Shown here piece after piece: positions 8,613-16,889 of a DNA stretch of 64,000 bases (its first letter is position 1; every line of letters starts with the position of its first letter). The position numbers and the translations under genes were made by a program. The stretch lies in NCBI RefSeq assembly GCF_029223485.1, contig NZ_JARHTP010000002.1:248001-312000 (forward strand), given 5' to 3'. Below the pieces are notes generated by a model that saw only the letters and a program-made list of their open reading frames with translations, had not been told where the DNA came from and made no database searches. The DNA is from Streptomyces coacervatus. GTDB taxonomy: Bacteria > Actinomycetota > Actinomycetes > Streptomycetales > Streptomycetaceae.

Positions 8613-9746
8613 TCAGCGGTACACCTTCACGTAGTCCGCCTGCATGGTGAGCGGAGTCGAACCGCTGGGCGCGGGGTGGTACTCGCCGGCGCAGACCGAC
8701 AGGTTGAGGATCAGGTACGCGGAGAAATTGCTGCCCACGCCATGGCCGTCGGAGTAGACCTTCTTGCCGTTGACGTACCAGTCCACCGAGCTCGCGCCGT
8801 AGTGGGTGCCGATGGTGACCCACTGGCCGGGCGCGACCGCGGCGGAGTCGGTGTAGTACTTCGAGCCGGAGGTGACGTGGTTGGTCAGCTCCAGCAGGTT
8901 CGGGTTGTCCGGGTGGTACTCGAAGGAGTCGATCTCGCCGTTGCCGTCCTTCCAGGTCCACAGGGCCGGCCAGGCGCCGGAGCCGGAGGGCAGCTTGACC
9001 CGGGTCTCGGCGTAGTCGCCGGTCTTCACCTGGAAGCCCCCGCTGGAGCCCTCGGTGGTGAGCAGGCCGGTGGACCAGGCCTGCTTGCCGTTCTCCAGGG
9101 TGTGAGAGGAGGGCTGGGCGGTGAAGGTCGCGACACCGTTCGAGGTCGTGACCTTGCTCTGGTCCAGCCAGTCGAGCTTGTTGTCGTCCGGGTTGTGGTT
9201 GCCGTAGGCGTAGGACGAGCTCGTGTCGCCGACCCACTTCGAGCCCCAGGCGATGCTGCCCGAGAAGTCGTCGGACCAGGCCACGGACTGGCCGGATATC
9301 GGCGAGCCGCTGGTCGACGACGTCGACGTCGTGGTGGACGTGGCCGTGTTGACGGTCAGCTTGTGCGACGGCAGGTTGTGCCAGGCTCCGCCGGATTCCT
9401 GCCAGAAGCCGAAGACGGTGTACGCGCCGGCCGGCAGCGTGCGTGAGCCGCTGGTGAACTTCACACCGCTCGGGCATATTCGGACATTCGAGGCGTTGCC
9501 GGGGAAGTCCAGGTTCTTGCCGGCCGCGTCCCGGACGCCGACGCCGAGAGTCTTGGCCGTGAAGCAGCTCGACGAGTGCACGGTCAGCTTCGCCGAGGCG
9601 GCCACGCCCGCGGTCATCGTGGTCGGGCTCACGCTGTCCTGGGTCACGGAGGGGGCGGCGACGGCCTGGCCGGCGAGCGGCAGGAGCAGCAGTCCGGCTG
9701 CCGCTCCGGCCACGCCCAGGCGGGCAGGAGACATGGAAAGGTGCAT
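8613..9746 (-). CDS. Secreted GH16 beta-glucanase
   Basis: Extracellular endo-beta-glucanase of glycoside hydrolase family 16 (377 residues). The Sec signal peptide runs to AVAAP (about residue 31). An Ig-like domain spans residues 34-134 and a Ser/Thr-rich linker 135-153. The GH16 domain spans 157-377 with the catalytic EIDSFE motif (Glu271 nucleophile, Asp273, Glu276 acid/base). The likely substrate is beta-1,3 or mixed-linked glucan; the exact linkage cannot be fixed. ATG 9746 has an AGGAAG site about nine bases upstream; longer in-frame starts would bury the signal peptide. A DasR-like palindrome lies 39-54 bases upstream. Confidence 0.88.
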   Translation of the reverse strand: MHLSMSPARLGVAGAAAGLLLLPLAGQAVAAPSVTQDSVSPTTMTAGVAASAKLTVHSSSCFTAKTLGVGVRDAAGKNLDFPGNASNVRICPSGVKFTSGSRTLPAGAYTVFGFWQESGGAWHNLPSHKLTVNTATSTTTSTSSTSGSPISGQSVAWSDDFSGSIAWGSKWVGDTSSSYAYGNHNPDDNKLDWLDQSKVTTSNGVATFTAQPSSHTLENGKQAWSTGLLTTEGSSGGFQVKTGDYAETRVKLPSGSGAWPALWTWKDGNGEIDSFEYHPDNPNLLELTNHVTSGSKYYTDSAAVAPGQWVTIGTHYGASSVDWYVNGKKVYSDGHGVGSNFSAYLILNLSVCAGEYHPAPSGSTPLTMQADYVKVYR

Positions 9747-9784
9747 GGTGGGGGCTTCCTCGACGGCGTCTGCGAGCGGCGCTG

Positions 9785-9800
9785 TCCGGTCCGGACCACT
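9785..9800. promoter_or_regulatory. DasR-like palindrome before the glucanase
   Basis: The 10-bp perfect palindrome GGTCCGGACC (9788-9797) lies in a context that, read on the minus strand, matches 12 of 16 positions of the DasR element I recall (AGTGGTCTAGACCACT type). DasR represses chitin and aminosugar genes in Streptomyces. Its position 39 bases before the glucanase start suits a repressor site. The match is imperfect, so another GntR-type regulator is possible. Confidence 0.35.
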
Positions 9801-9930
9801 GGCCGGTTCTCGCAGGTCTTGGCACTCCGGCGGCGAAAGCCGCCCGGGACGGACCCGCAGGCTAGGCAGATCGGCCGTTCCCGGACAACGAGATCTCACT
9901 CACACCGGATGATGGACGGTGCGCCGGGGG

Positions 9931-10013
9931 GCGAGGCGCCCTGAAGGGGCGCGGGGAACTGCGCGACAAGCCACGACGATGCCGCAGACGAAAGACGGCA
10001 CATCGCCGTATAG
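9931..10013. repeat. Streptomyces-type intergenic hairpin repeat, copy 1
   Basis: A hairpin (GCGCCC 9936-9941, loop, GGGCGC 9947-9952) is followed by GGGGAACTGCGCGAC and further sequence. This block is a common intergenic repeat in Streptomyces genomes, as I recall them, and probably serves as a transcription terminator between the methyltransferase unit (ending 10026 on the minus strand) and the glucanase promoter. A related copy, inverted, occurs at 27300-27372. Confidence 0.6.
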
Positions 10014-10025
10014 CCGGCGGAGCGC

Positions 10026-10793
10026 TCAGCTCGCTCTCGCCGCCAGCACAGGCTGGTAGTAGCCGCTGGCGTCCGGACTGTGCCAGGTCAGGTCGGTGAA
10101 GCCGACTGCGGCCGCGGCGGCGCTCACCTCGCTCCGGGTCAGCGCCCAGGACGTCGCACGACGCACCCGCACCTGCCACCCCGCTCCGTCGGGCACGAGC
10201 TGGAAGTACTCCTGGTCGTAGCGTTCGCCGTCGTCGTGCCAGTGCCACAGCTGGAAGGTGATCGACCGGCCGTCGGCGCCGTGCGACACCTGGGGAGGTG
10301 ACGACACGGGGCGGGCCCGGCGGATGTCGTCGTAGTCCCGGAGGGTGAGCAGCAGCAGGCCGCCCGGCCTCAGCACCCGCCGCATCTCGCGCAGGGCCGC
10401 CGCCAGGTCCTGTGCGGTCAGCAGGTGCGCGAGCGAGTTGTCGGCGCATACGACAGCGTCGAAGGCACCTGCCCGGAACGGGAGTCGGCGCATGTCCGCC
10501 GCCAAAGCCGGCAGGCCGATCCCGCGGGCTGCGGCTTCGGCGGCGGCCCGGGTGGCGGCCACGGGGCTCAGGTCGCTGCCGACGACCCGGTGTCCGGCGC
10601 GGGCGAGACCGATCGCCTGGGTGCCGATTCCGCAGGCGCAGTCGAGCAACTTGTGTGCCCCGGCGCCGAGTTCGCGTCGGACGAGGCCGTCCAGTGCAGC
10701 GGCCTGGCGGGCCATGCTCGCTTCCCAGTCGGGGAAGATGCGGTGGTAGTCGGCGGCGAGCGAGTCGTAGAAGTCCCGCGCCGAGCCGGTCAC
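10026..10793 (-). CDS. SAM-dependent methyltransferase
   Basis: Class I methyltransferase of 255 residues. Motif I is LLDCACGIGTQAIGLA (about residues 49-64), followed by VVGSDLSP (acidic residue of strand 2), DAVVCADNSLAHL (motif for strand 4) and the LRPGGLLLLT segment of strand 5. The C-terminal half (FQLWHWHDDGERYDQEYF) shapes the substrate pocket but gives no clue to the substrate. The GTG start at 10793 is inside the stop of the upstream FAD oxidoreductase (GTGA overlap), so the two are made together and may act on the same small molecule. Confidence 0.8.
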   Translation of the reverse strand: MTGSARDFYDSLAADYHRIFPDWEASMARQAAALDGLVRRELGAGAHKLLDCACGIGTQAIGLARAGHRVVGSDLSPVAATRAAAEAAARGIGLPALAADMRRLPFRAGAFDAVVCADNSLAHLLTAQDLAAALREMRRVLRPGGLLLLTLRDYDDIRRARPVSSPPQVSHGADGRSITFQLWHWHDDGERYDQEYFQLVPDGAGWQVRVRRATSWALTRSEVSAAAAAVGFTDLTWHSPDASGYYQPVLAARAS

Positions 10794-12358
10794 TCGCCCG
10801 TCGCTTCCAGCACGGCCATGGCCGCGTTGTGCCCCGGCACCCCGCTGACTCCCCCGCCGCGCACCGCGCCCGCCCCGCACAGCAGCACATTCGCGTGCCG
10901 CGTCTCGACGCCCCAGCGGCCGGTGTCCTCCTGGGCGTACGGCCAGGCGAGATCGCGGTGGAAGATGTTGCCGCCGGGCAGGCGCAGGTCGCGCTCCAGG
11001 TCGAGCGGGGTCTTGGCTTCGATGCAGGGTCGGCCTTCGGCGTCGACGGCCAGGCAATCCGCGATCGGCTCGGCCAGGTGGGCGTCGAGCTGGGCGAGCG
11101 TCGCCTTCAACAGCTCCTCCCGTACGGCGTCGTTGTCCCGCTCGAAGAGCCGCGCCGGGGTGTGCAGGCCGAACAACGTCAGTGTCTGGTAGCCCTGTTC
11201 GACCAGGTCCGGGGCGAGGATCGTCGGGTCGGTGAGGGAGTGGCAGTAGATCTCGGAGGGTGGCGCTGCGGGGAGTTCGCCGGCGGCGGCCTGGGCGTGG
11301 GCGGCGGCGAGCTGCTGGTAGCCCTCGGCGATGTGGAAGGTGCCGGAGAACGCCTCGCGTGGGTCGACGGAGCGGTCGCGCAGTTGCGGGAGCCGCTTGA
11401 GCAGCATGTTCACCTTGAGCTGGGCGCCCTCGGCGGGGGTCGGGGGTTCGTCGCCGGTCAGCTCGGCGAGGGCCTGCGGGGAGGCGCCCACGAGGACGTG
11501 CCGGGCGGCTGCGACGCCTTCCCCGTCCGCCGTGCGGTAGGTGATCTCGGCGGTCTTGCCGTCGGTGTCGATGCGTACGGCCTCGTGTCCGGTGGCGAGG
11601 ACGGCGCCGGCGTCCCGGGCCGCGGCGGCCAGGGCGTCGGTCAGGGCGCCCATGCCGCCGACCGGGACGTCCCAGGCGCCGGTGCCGCCGCCGATCACGT
11701 GGTAGAGGAAGCAGCGGTTCTGGCGCAGTGAGGCGTCGTGGGCGTCGGCGAAGGTGCCGATGAGGGCGTCGGTGAGGACGACTCCGCGGACCAGGTCGTC
11801 GGCGAAGCGGTCCTCGATCGCGGCGCCGACGGGCTCCTCGAACAGGATCCGCCAGGCGTCCTCGTCGTCGATGCGGCGGCGCAGTTCGTCGCGGGTGGGC
11901 AGCGGCTCGGTGAGGGTCGGGAAGACCCGCTCGGCGACGCGGCCGGTCATGCCGTAGAAGCGCTGCCAGGCCTCGTACTCGCGGTCGGAGCCGGTGAGCT
12001 CGGCGAAGGCCTCCCGGGTGCGCCGGTCGCCGCCGCCCACCAGGAGTCCCGTCGGTCGGCCGTCCCGCTCCACCGGGGTGTACGACGAGACGGTGCGGGC
12101 GCGGATGCGGAAGTCGAGCCCGAGATCCCGCACGATCTTCTTCGGCAGCAGGCTGACCAGGTAGGAGTAGCGCGACAGGCGTGCGTCCACACCCGCGAAC
12201 GGCCGGGTGGAGACGGCGGCGCCCCCGGTGTGGTCCAGCCGCTCCAGGACCAGTACGGAGCGTCCGGCCCGGGCCAGGTAGGCGGCGGCGACCAGTCCGT
12301 TGTGGCCTCCGCCGACGATCACAGCGTCGTATGTCCCGTGTCCCTCGTGTGCAGCCAT
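10790..12358 (-). CDS. FAD-dependent oxidoreductase, phytoene dehydrogenase/PYROXD2 family
   Basis: A 522-residue flavoprotein. The N-terminal dinucleotide-binding motif VIVGGGHNGLVAAAYLARAG (about residues 12-31) with the ERLDHTGGAA stretch and the C-terminal LLCGAGAVRGGGVSGVPGHNAA motif define the crtI/PYROXD2-like amine-oxidase superfamily. It could oxidise an amine, desaturate a lipid or act on a carotenoid-like substrate. No carotenoid genes are near, so a function beyond the fold is not supported. The ATG at 12358 gives the usual MAAHEG-type short leader; the ribosome site is weak. Coupled by overlap to the methyltransferase. Confidence 0.78.
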   Translation of the reverse strand: MAAHEGHGTYDAVIVGGGHNGLVAAAYLARAGRSVLVLERLDHTGGAAVSTRPFAGVDARLSRYSYLVSLLPKKIVRDLGLDFRIRARTVSSYTPVERDGRPTGLLVGGGDRRTREAFAELTGSDREYEAWQRFYGMTGRVAERVFPTLTEPLPTRDELRRRIDDEDAWRILFEEPVGAAIEDRFADDLVRGVVLTDALIGTFADAHDASLRQNRCFLYHVIGGGTGAWDVPVGGMGALTDALAAAARDAGAVLATGHEAVRIDTDGKTAEITYRTADGEGVAAARHVLVGASPQALAELTGDEPPTPAEGAQLKVNMLLKRLPQLRDRSVDPREAFSGTFHIAEGYQQLAAAHAQAAAGELPAAPPSEIYCHSLTDPTILAPDLVEQGYQTLTLFGLHTPARLFERDNDAVREELLKATLAQLDAHLAEPIADCLAVDAEGRPCIEAKTPLDLERDLRLPGGNIFHRDLAWPYAQEDTGRWGVETRHANVLLCGAGAVRGGGVSGVPGHNAAMAVLEATGE

Positions 12359-12412
12359 GGTTCTTGGTAGCACGCGATGATCCAGAACGACCAGGGGTGT
12401 ACGGCGACGGGG

Positions 12413-14653
12413 TCAGCGCCCGCCCGACGCGCGCTGCTGGCGCAGTACCGCCACCCGGCGGTACAGCTCGACGGCCTCGGCGCCGCGGCCGAGCTGCTCC
12501 AGGCAGTGGGCCTCGTCGTTGCGGCTGGCGAGGGTGTCGGGGTGGTCGGGGCCCAGGACGCGCTCGCGGGCGGCGGCCACTCGGCGGTACTCGGTGAGGG
12601 CGTCGGGCCAGCGGCCCAGCCAGCCGAGGCCGACGGCGACCTCGCGGCGGCTGACCAGGGTGTCGGGGTGCTCGGGGCCGAGGACCCGTTCGCGGATGGC
12701 GCAGACGTCGCGGGACTCGGCGAGGGCTTCCTCCCAGCGGCCCAGCCGGCCGAGGTTGACGCCGAGGCCGTGGCGGGCACGGAGGGTCTCGGGGTGGGTG
12801 GGGCCCTGGACGCGGGTGCGGTCGTCGATCAGGTCGCGGTAGAGGGTGAGCGCCTCCGCGCTGCGGCCGAGCCGGCCGAGGCTGATGCCGACCTCGTAGC
12901 GGGCGGCGAGGGTGTCGGCGTGGTCGGGGCCGAGGGCCTGGGCGCGGGCCTCGGCGACCTCGTGGTAGGTCTGCAGGGCCTCGGGCCAGCGACCCAACTG
13001 GCCGAGGGCGTAGGCGACTTCGTAGCGGGTGACCAGGGTGTCGGGGTGCTCGGGGCCCAGGACGCGGGCGCGGGCGGCGGCCACGTCGCAGGCCATACGG
13101 TACGAATCCTCCAGGCGGCCCAGCCTGCTGAGGTTGAAGGCGAGGTTGTGGCGGCAGCGCAGGGTGTCCGGGTGGTCGGCGCCCATGCCGCGCTCCCGTG
13201 CGACGAGTACGGACGTGTACACCTGGTGGGCGTCGAAGTGACGGCCCAACTGGCCCAGCACGTACGCCATTTCCTGGCGGGCGGCGAGCGTGTCGGGGTG
13301 GTCGGCGCCCAGGGCGCGGGTTCTCGCGGCGGCCACGAACTTGTACTCCTGCAGAGCGTCGGCGGCGCGGCCGGTGCGACTGAGGGTGAAGGCGACCTCG
13401 TAGCGGCTGGCGAGGGTGTCGGGGTGGTCGGGGCCGAGCAGATGGGCGCGTTCGGCGGCGACCGCGCGGTGCACCTCGCCGGCCTCCGCCCAGCGGCCCA
13501 GGCGGCCGAGGCTGAGCCCGGCGTTGTGCCGCCCGGCGAGGGCGGTGATCATCTGCGTGGACGGGGCGGGCGGCTGGTCGGGCACGGGTTCCTCGGCCCG
13601 CCCGTTCGCGGGCCGCGGGATCCATTCGCCGGTGAGGCCGGCCCCGGCGTCCGGGGGTGTGGTGCTGAGGCCGGCTCCGGTGGCCTTGTGGCCGGTGGTC
13701 ATGCCACGGGTCCAGGAGGGCAGGCGGGCCTCGCGGGAGGGGGCCTGCCCGGGTGGGCGGAGCGCGGGCTGCGGGGTCACCACGGTCGGTACGTACGTCG
13801 GTGTCGTACGCCCCAGGCTGATTCTGCGGCCCAACTCCCGGGCGTCGTGCGGGCGTTGCTCGGGGAGTTTGGCCAGCAGGTCCAGGATGATCTTCTCGAG
13901 GTACTCGGGCAGTTCGGCCCGCTGACTCCGCGGCGGACGGGGCGGGGTGTCGCGGTGGCCGACGAGGATCGCCCAGGCGTCGTCCAGGTCGAACGGCGGT
14001 GCCCCGGTGGCGATCTCGTAGAGCACACACCCCAGTGAGTACAGGTCGCTGCGCTGGTCGACCTCACTGCCGCCGATCTGTTCCGGGGACATGTAGTGCG
14101 GGGTGCCCATGGCGATGCCGGTGCCGGTCAGCCGGGAGGTGAAGCCGATGTCGTGGCCGAGGCGGGCGATGCCGAAGTCGCAGATCTTCACCGTGCCGTC
14201 GGCGAGCCGCATGATGTTGGCGGGCTTCAGGTCGCGGTGCACGATGCCCTGTTGATGCGTGTAGGCGAGGGCGGAGGCGACCTGGTCGGCGATCTCGACG
14301 ACGTCGCCGACCGGCAGCGGGTGGTGCTTGTTGTCCTCCAGGAGCTGGCTGAGATTGCGGCCCTCCAGGAGCTCCATGACCAGGTAGAGGATGCCGTCGG
14401 TCTCGCCGAAGTCGTGGACGACGGTGATCCCGCGGTGCTGGAGGGCGGCGGCCACGCGGGCCTCGCGGCGAAAGCGCTCCCTGAGGACCCGGGTGAAGGA
14501 CTGGTCGTGGTGCGGGCCCAGGGGCTTGAGGCACTTCACGGCGACATGCCGGCCGAGCGATTCGTCGCGCGCACGCCACACCTCGCCCATGCCGCCCCGC
14601 CCGATCAGGTCGAGCAGCCGGTACCGGCCTTGGATCAGCCTGCTGTCCCCCAT
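12413..14653 (-). CDS. Ser/Thr protein kinase with C-terminal TPR array
   Basis: A 746-residue soluble Hanks-type kinase. The kinase domain occupies residues 10-275: glycine loop GRGGMGEVW, Lys40, HRDLKPAN (Asp141, Lys143, Asn146), DFG 159-161 and a SPE in place of APE at 189-191. A Pro-rich linker follows (about 280-370). Then come eight TPR repeats of 42 residues, each marked by a GPDHPDTL-like signature. No transmembrane helix is seen, so input probably comes through partner binding to the TPRs rather than a cell-surface sensor as in PknB. The repeats are exact 126-bp periods at DNA level. Alone on its strand; upstream lies a DUF2236 gene. Confidence 0.88.
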   Translation of the reverse strand: MGDSRLIQGRYRLLDLIGRGGMGEVWRARDESLGRHVAVKCLKPLGPHHDQSFTRVLRERFRREARVAAALQHRGITVVHDFGETDGILYLVMELLEGRNLSQLLEDNKHHPLPVGDVVEIADQVASALAYTHQQGIVHRDLKPANIMRLADGTVKICDFGIARLGHDIGFTSRLTGTGIAMGTPHYMSPEQIGGSEVDQRSDLYSLGCVLYEIATGAPPFDLDDAWAILVGHRDTPPRPPRSQRAELPEYLEKIILDLLAKLPEQRPHDARELGRRISLGRTTPTYVPTVVTPQPALRPPGQAPSREARLPSWTRGMTTGHKATGAGLSTTPPDAGAGLTGEWIPRPANGRAEEPVPDQPPAPSTQMITALAGRHNAGLSLGRLGRWAEAGEVHRAVAAERAHLLGPDHPDTLASRYEVAFTLSRTGRAADALQEYKFVAAARTRALGADHPDTLAARQEMAYVLGQLGRHFDAHQVYTSVLVARERGMGADHPDTLRCRHNLAFNLSRLGRLEDSYRMACDVAAARARVLGPEHPDTLVTRYEVAYALGQLGRWPEALQTYHEVAEARAQALGPDHADTLAARYEVGISLGRLGRSAEALTLYRDLIDDRTRVQGPTHPETLRARHGLGVNLGRLGRWEEALAESRDVCAIRERVLGPEHPDTLVSRREVAVGLGWLGRWPDALTEYRRVAAARERVLGPDHPDTLASRNDEAHCLEQLGRGAEAVELYRRVAVLRQQRASGGR
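12500..13541. repeat. Eight 126-bp coding repeats in the kinase gene
   Basis: The GTGTCGGGGTG block (the codons for HPDTL on the opposite strand) recurs at 12534, 12660, 12786, 12912, 13038, 13164, 13290 and 13416, an exact 126-base period. The strict period means no indels between units, and units differ mainly by point changes. Such arrays can expand or contract by recombination. Confidence 0.9.
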
Positions 14654-14715
14654 CTGCTGCGATCGCCCCCGTAACGGTCAGCCCCGCCCACCCCTGGCTC
14701 GTCCAGTATGGCGAC

Positions 14716-15573
14716 CTATAGTCCGAGTTTGTACGGTGCCGGACGGGAGCCGGGGCCGAGCCGTGACATGGCGCGCAGGATGTGTTTGGGCGGGAGTTGC
14801 CAGCGCAGACGTGCGGGAATGCAGCGAAGCAGGTTGCCTGTGGCACGCAGTTGCAGGGTGACGGTGTCGGGTTTCGGGGCGGGTCTGCCGTACAGCTCGT
14901 GGGCGTACGGCGGCAGGGCGGCGTACGCCAGCTGTGCCACGCGCCGCCACAGCACCTCCCGCGCCGGGACCAGGAGGGGGTGCGTCGGCGGGCGGAGCAG
15001 GAAGTCGTCCACTTCGCGTGCCTCGGGTCCGACGGCGAGTTCGGGTCGCACCTTCTCGAAGTAGGCGGCCAACTCCTCCTGGTCGGCGGGTACGGCGTCG
15101 GGGTCGAGGCCCACCAGACGGGCGCTGACGCGCTGTTCGCCGATGTAGCGGTCGGCCTGGGCGTCGGTGAGGCGGAAGCCGGAGCGGCGCGCGACCTGGA
15201 GGTAGGAGTCGATCTCGGCGCAGTGCACCCACAGCAGCAACTCCGGTTCGTCGACGCCGTACCGCTCCCCCGTGGCGGGGTCGGTCGCCGACAGCATGCT
15301 GTGGATCTTCCGGACGCGGGCGCCGGCCCGCTCGGCGGCTTCGGTGGTGCCGTAGGTGATGGTGCCGACGAAGTTGGCGGTGCGCATGAGGCGCCCCCAG
15401 GCGTCGCGCCGGAAGTCGGAGTTCTGCATGACGCCGCGCACGGCCCGCGGGTGCAGTGCCTGGAGGTAGAGCGCGCGGACGCCGGCGACCCACATCATCG
15501 GGTCGCCGTGCATCTGCCAGGTCACCGAGGACGGTCCGAACAACCCGGGGTCACCTGCCTGGAAGGCCGCCAC
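14716..15573 (-). CDS. DUF2236 (MpaB/latex-clearing-protein-like) oxygenase
   Basis: A 285-residue protein of the oxygenase-MpaB (DUF2236) family, which includes heme b rubber oxygenases (Lcp) and fungal MpaB. Family signatures are GDPMMWVAGVRALYLQALHP near residues 23-42, the RTANFVGTITYGT block, and ELLLWVHCAEIDSYL with the conserved His. No export signal is visible, unlike Lcp, so it is probably cytoplasmic. Whether it binds heme and what it oxidises are not known. The GTG start at 15573 is preceded by GAGAG very close by, and the gene follows the acyl-CoA dehydrogenase by nine bases, so they are co-transcribed. Confidence 0.78.
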   Translation of the reverse strand: MAAFQAGDPGLFGPSSVTWQMHGDPMMWVAGVRALYLQALHPRAVRGVMQNSDFRRDAWGRLMRTANFVGTITYGTTEAAERAGARVRKIHSMLSATDPATGERYGVDEPELLLWVHCAEIDSYLQVARRSGFRLTDAQADRYIGEQRVSARLVGLDPDAVPADQEELAAYFEKVRPELAVGPEAREVDDFLLRPPTHPLLVPAREVLWRRVAQLAYAALPPYAHELYGRPAPKPDTVTLQLRATGNLLRCIPARLRWQLPPKHILRAMSRLGPGSRPAPYKLGL

Positions 15574-15582
15574 CTCTCGAGG

Positions 15583-16761
15583 CTAACGCCGTACCCGCGG
15601 CATCCCCAGACCGATCCACGAGATGATCTCCCGCTGGATCTCGTTGTTGCCGCCCCCGAAGGTGAAGATCACGGCGGAACGGTAGCCGCGCTCCAGCTCG
15701 CCGTGGAGCACCGCGCCCGCCGAGCCCTCCTTCAGCGCGCCTGCCGCGCCGACGATCTCCATCAGCCAGGCGTAGGCGTCCCGGCGCGCCTCGGAGCCGT
15801 AGACCTTGACCGCGGAGGCGTCCTGCGGGGTGAGGGTGCCGTTCTGGACGGCGTGCACCATCCGCCAGTTGAGGAGCTTCATCGCGTCCAGCTTGGTGTG
15901 GGTCTGGGCGAGGCGACGGCGTACCCAGGGCAGGTCGATCACGCGGCGGCCGTCGGCGAGCTTGGTCTCCGTCGCCCAGCGCTGGACGTCCTGCAGGGCG
16001 CGGATGGCCATGGTGCCGTGCGCGGCGAGGGTGACGCGCTCGTGGTTGAGCTGGTTGGTGATCAGCCGCCAGCCCTGGTTCTCGGCGCCGACGCGACGGG
16101 AGACGGGGACGCGGATGTTCTCGTAGTAGCTGGCCGTGGTGTCGTGCGAGGCGAGGGTGTTGATGAGGGTGCAGGAGTAGCCGGGGTCGGTGGTGGGGAC
16201 CAGGAGCATGGTGATGCCCTTGTGGGGCGGGGCGTCCGGGTCGGTGCGGGTGGCCAGCCACACCCAGTCGGCGGTGTCGCCGTTGGTGGTCCAGATCTTC
16301 TGGCCGTTGACGACGTATTCGTCGCCGTCCCGTACAGCCCGCGTCTTCAGGGACGCGAGATCCGTCCCTGCGTCGGGCTCGCTGTAGCCGATCGCGAAGT
16401 CGATCTCGCCGGAGAGGATCTTCGGCAGGAAGTACGCCTTCTGCTCGTCCGTGCCGAACTGCATGATCGTCGGCCCGACCGTGTTGAGTGCCATCAGCGG
16501 CAGCGGTACGCCGGCCTGGGCGGCCTCGTCGAAGAAGATGAACTGCTCCATCGCGGTCAGCCCGCGCCCCCCGTACTCCTTCGGCCAGCCCACGCCGAGC
16601 CAGCCGTCCGTGCCCAGGCGCCGGACGGTCTCCCGGTAGAAGCGTTTCTGGGCGGCCGGGTCGCCGTGCCGGGCGTAGGCGTTGTCCGGCACCAACTCGG
16701 CGAAGTACGAGCGCAGTTCGGTACGCAGCCGCTGCTGCTCGGGCGTGTATTCGAGGTGCAC
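15583..16761 (-). CDS. Acyl-CoA dehydrogenase (FadE type)
   Basis: FAD enzyme that introduces a trans-2,3 double bond into an acyl-CoA (392 residues). Domain order is normal: helical N-domain (EYTPEQQRLRTELRSYF), beta domain (IGYSEPDAGTDLASLKT, IWTTNG), and helical C-domain ending FTFGGGNNEIQREIISWIGLG. The loop resembles actinobacterial FadE enzymes for bulky or branched substrates such as steroid side chains. The GTG at 16761 was chosen because GGAGG lies six bases upstream; an ATG-like start at 16800 has none. A perfect KstR-pattern palindrome 44-57 bases upstream suggests sterol-type regulation. Followed by the DUF2236 gene. Confidence 0.85.
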   Translation of the reverse strand: MHLEYTPEQQRLRTELRSYFAELVPDNAYARHGDPAAQKRFYRETVRRLGTDGWLGVGWPKEYGGRGLTAMEQFIFFDEAAQAGVPLPLMALNTVGPTIMQFGTDEQKAYFLPKILSGEIDFAIGYSEPDAGTDLASLKTRAVRDGDEYVVNGQKIWTTNGDTADWVWLATRTDPDAPPHKGITMLLVPTTDPGYSCTLINTLASHDTTASYYENIRVPVSRRVGAENQGWRLITNQLNHERVTLAAHGTMAIRALQDVQRWATETKLADGRRVIDLPWVRRRLAQTHTKLDAMKLLNWRMVHAVQNGTLTPQDASAVKVYGSEARRDAYAWLMEIVGAAGALKEGSAGAVLHGELERGYRSAVIFTFGGGNNEIQREIISWIGLGMPRVRR

Positions 16762-16804
16762 GGCGCCTCCAGGCTTCCCAGGCCGGTCCTGACGGCGCAC
16801 ACCG

Positions 16805-16818
16805 TAGAACGTGTTTCA
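16805..16818. promoter_or_regulatory. KstR-pattern operator
   Basis: TAGAACGTGTTTCA fits the pattern TNNAACNNGTTNNA, which I recall as the consensus for KstR, the TetR repressor of cholesterol catabolism in mycobacteria and rhodococci. It is 44 bases before the acyl-CoA dehydrogenase start. A single 14-mer could occur by chance, but position and target gene agree. Confidence 0.5.
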
Positions 16819-16841
16819 GAAATTGGGAATGGCGAGGCATA

Positions 16842-16880
16842 CGGAAAGGGCCCCCGGTCGATATTCGGGGGCCCTTTCCG
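16842..16880. terminator. Terminator with 15-bp perfect stem
   Basis: CGGAAAGGGCCCCCG (16842-16856) pairs perfectly with 16866-16880 around a nine-base loop. It lies just beyond the cbtA stop (16890, minus strand) and is the obvious terminator of the cbtBA message. It also insulates the acyl-CoA dehydrogenase promoter. Confidence 0.85.
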
Positions 16881-16889
16881 CTGATGTGC

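Noticed and set aside
12530..13441. Regular spacing of similar blocks, as in a CRISPR array
   Set aside because: Period 126 with repeats that encode TPR units in one continuous frame; there are no short identical repeats with unique spacers.
10026..14030. 1334-codon open frame spanning several genes
   Set aside because: Only its last 255 codons (methyltransferase) are real. The rest is an Arg/Pro-rich shadow of the FAD oxidoreductase and kinase genes.
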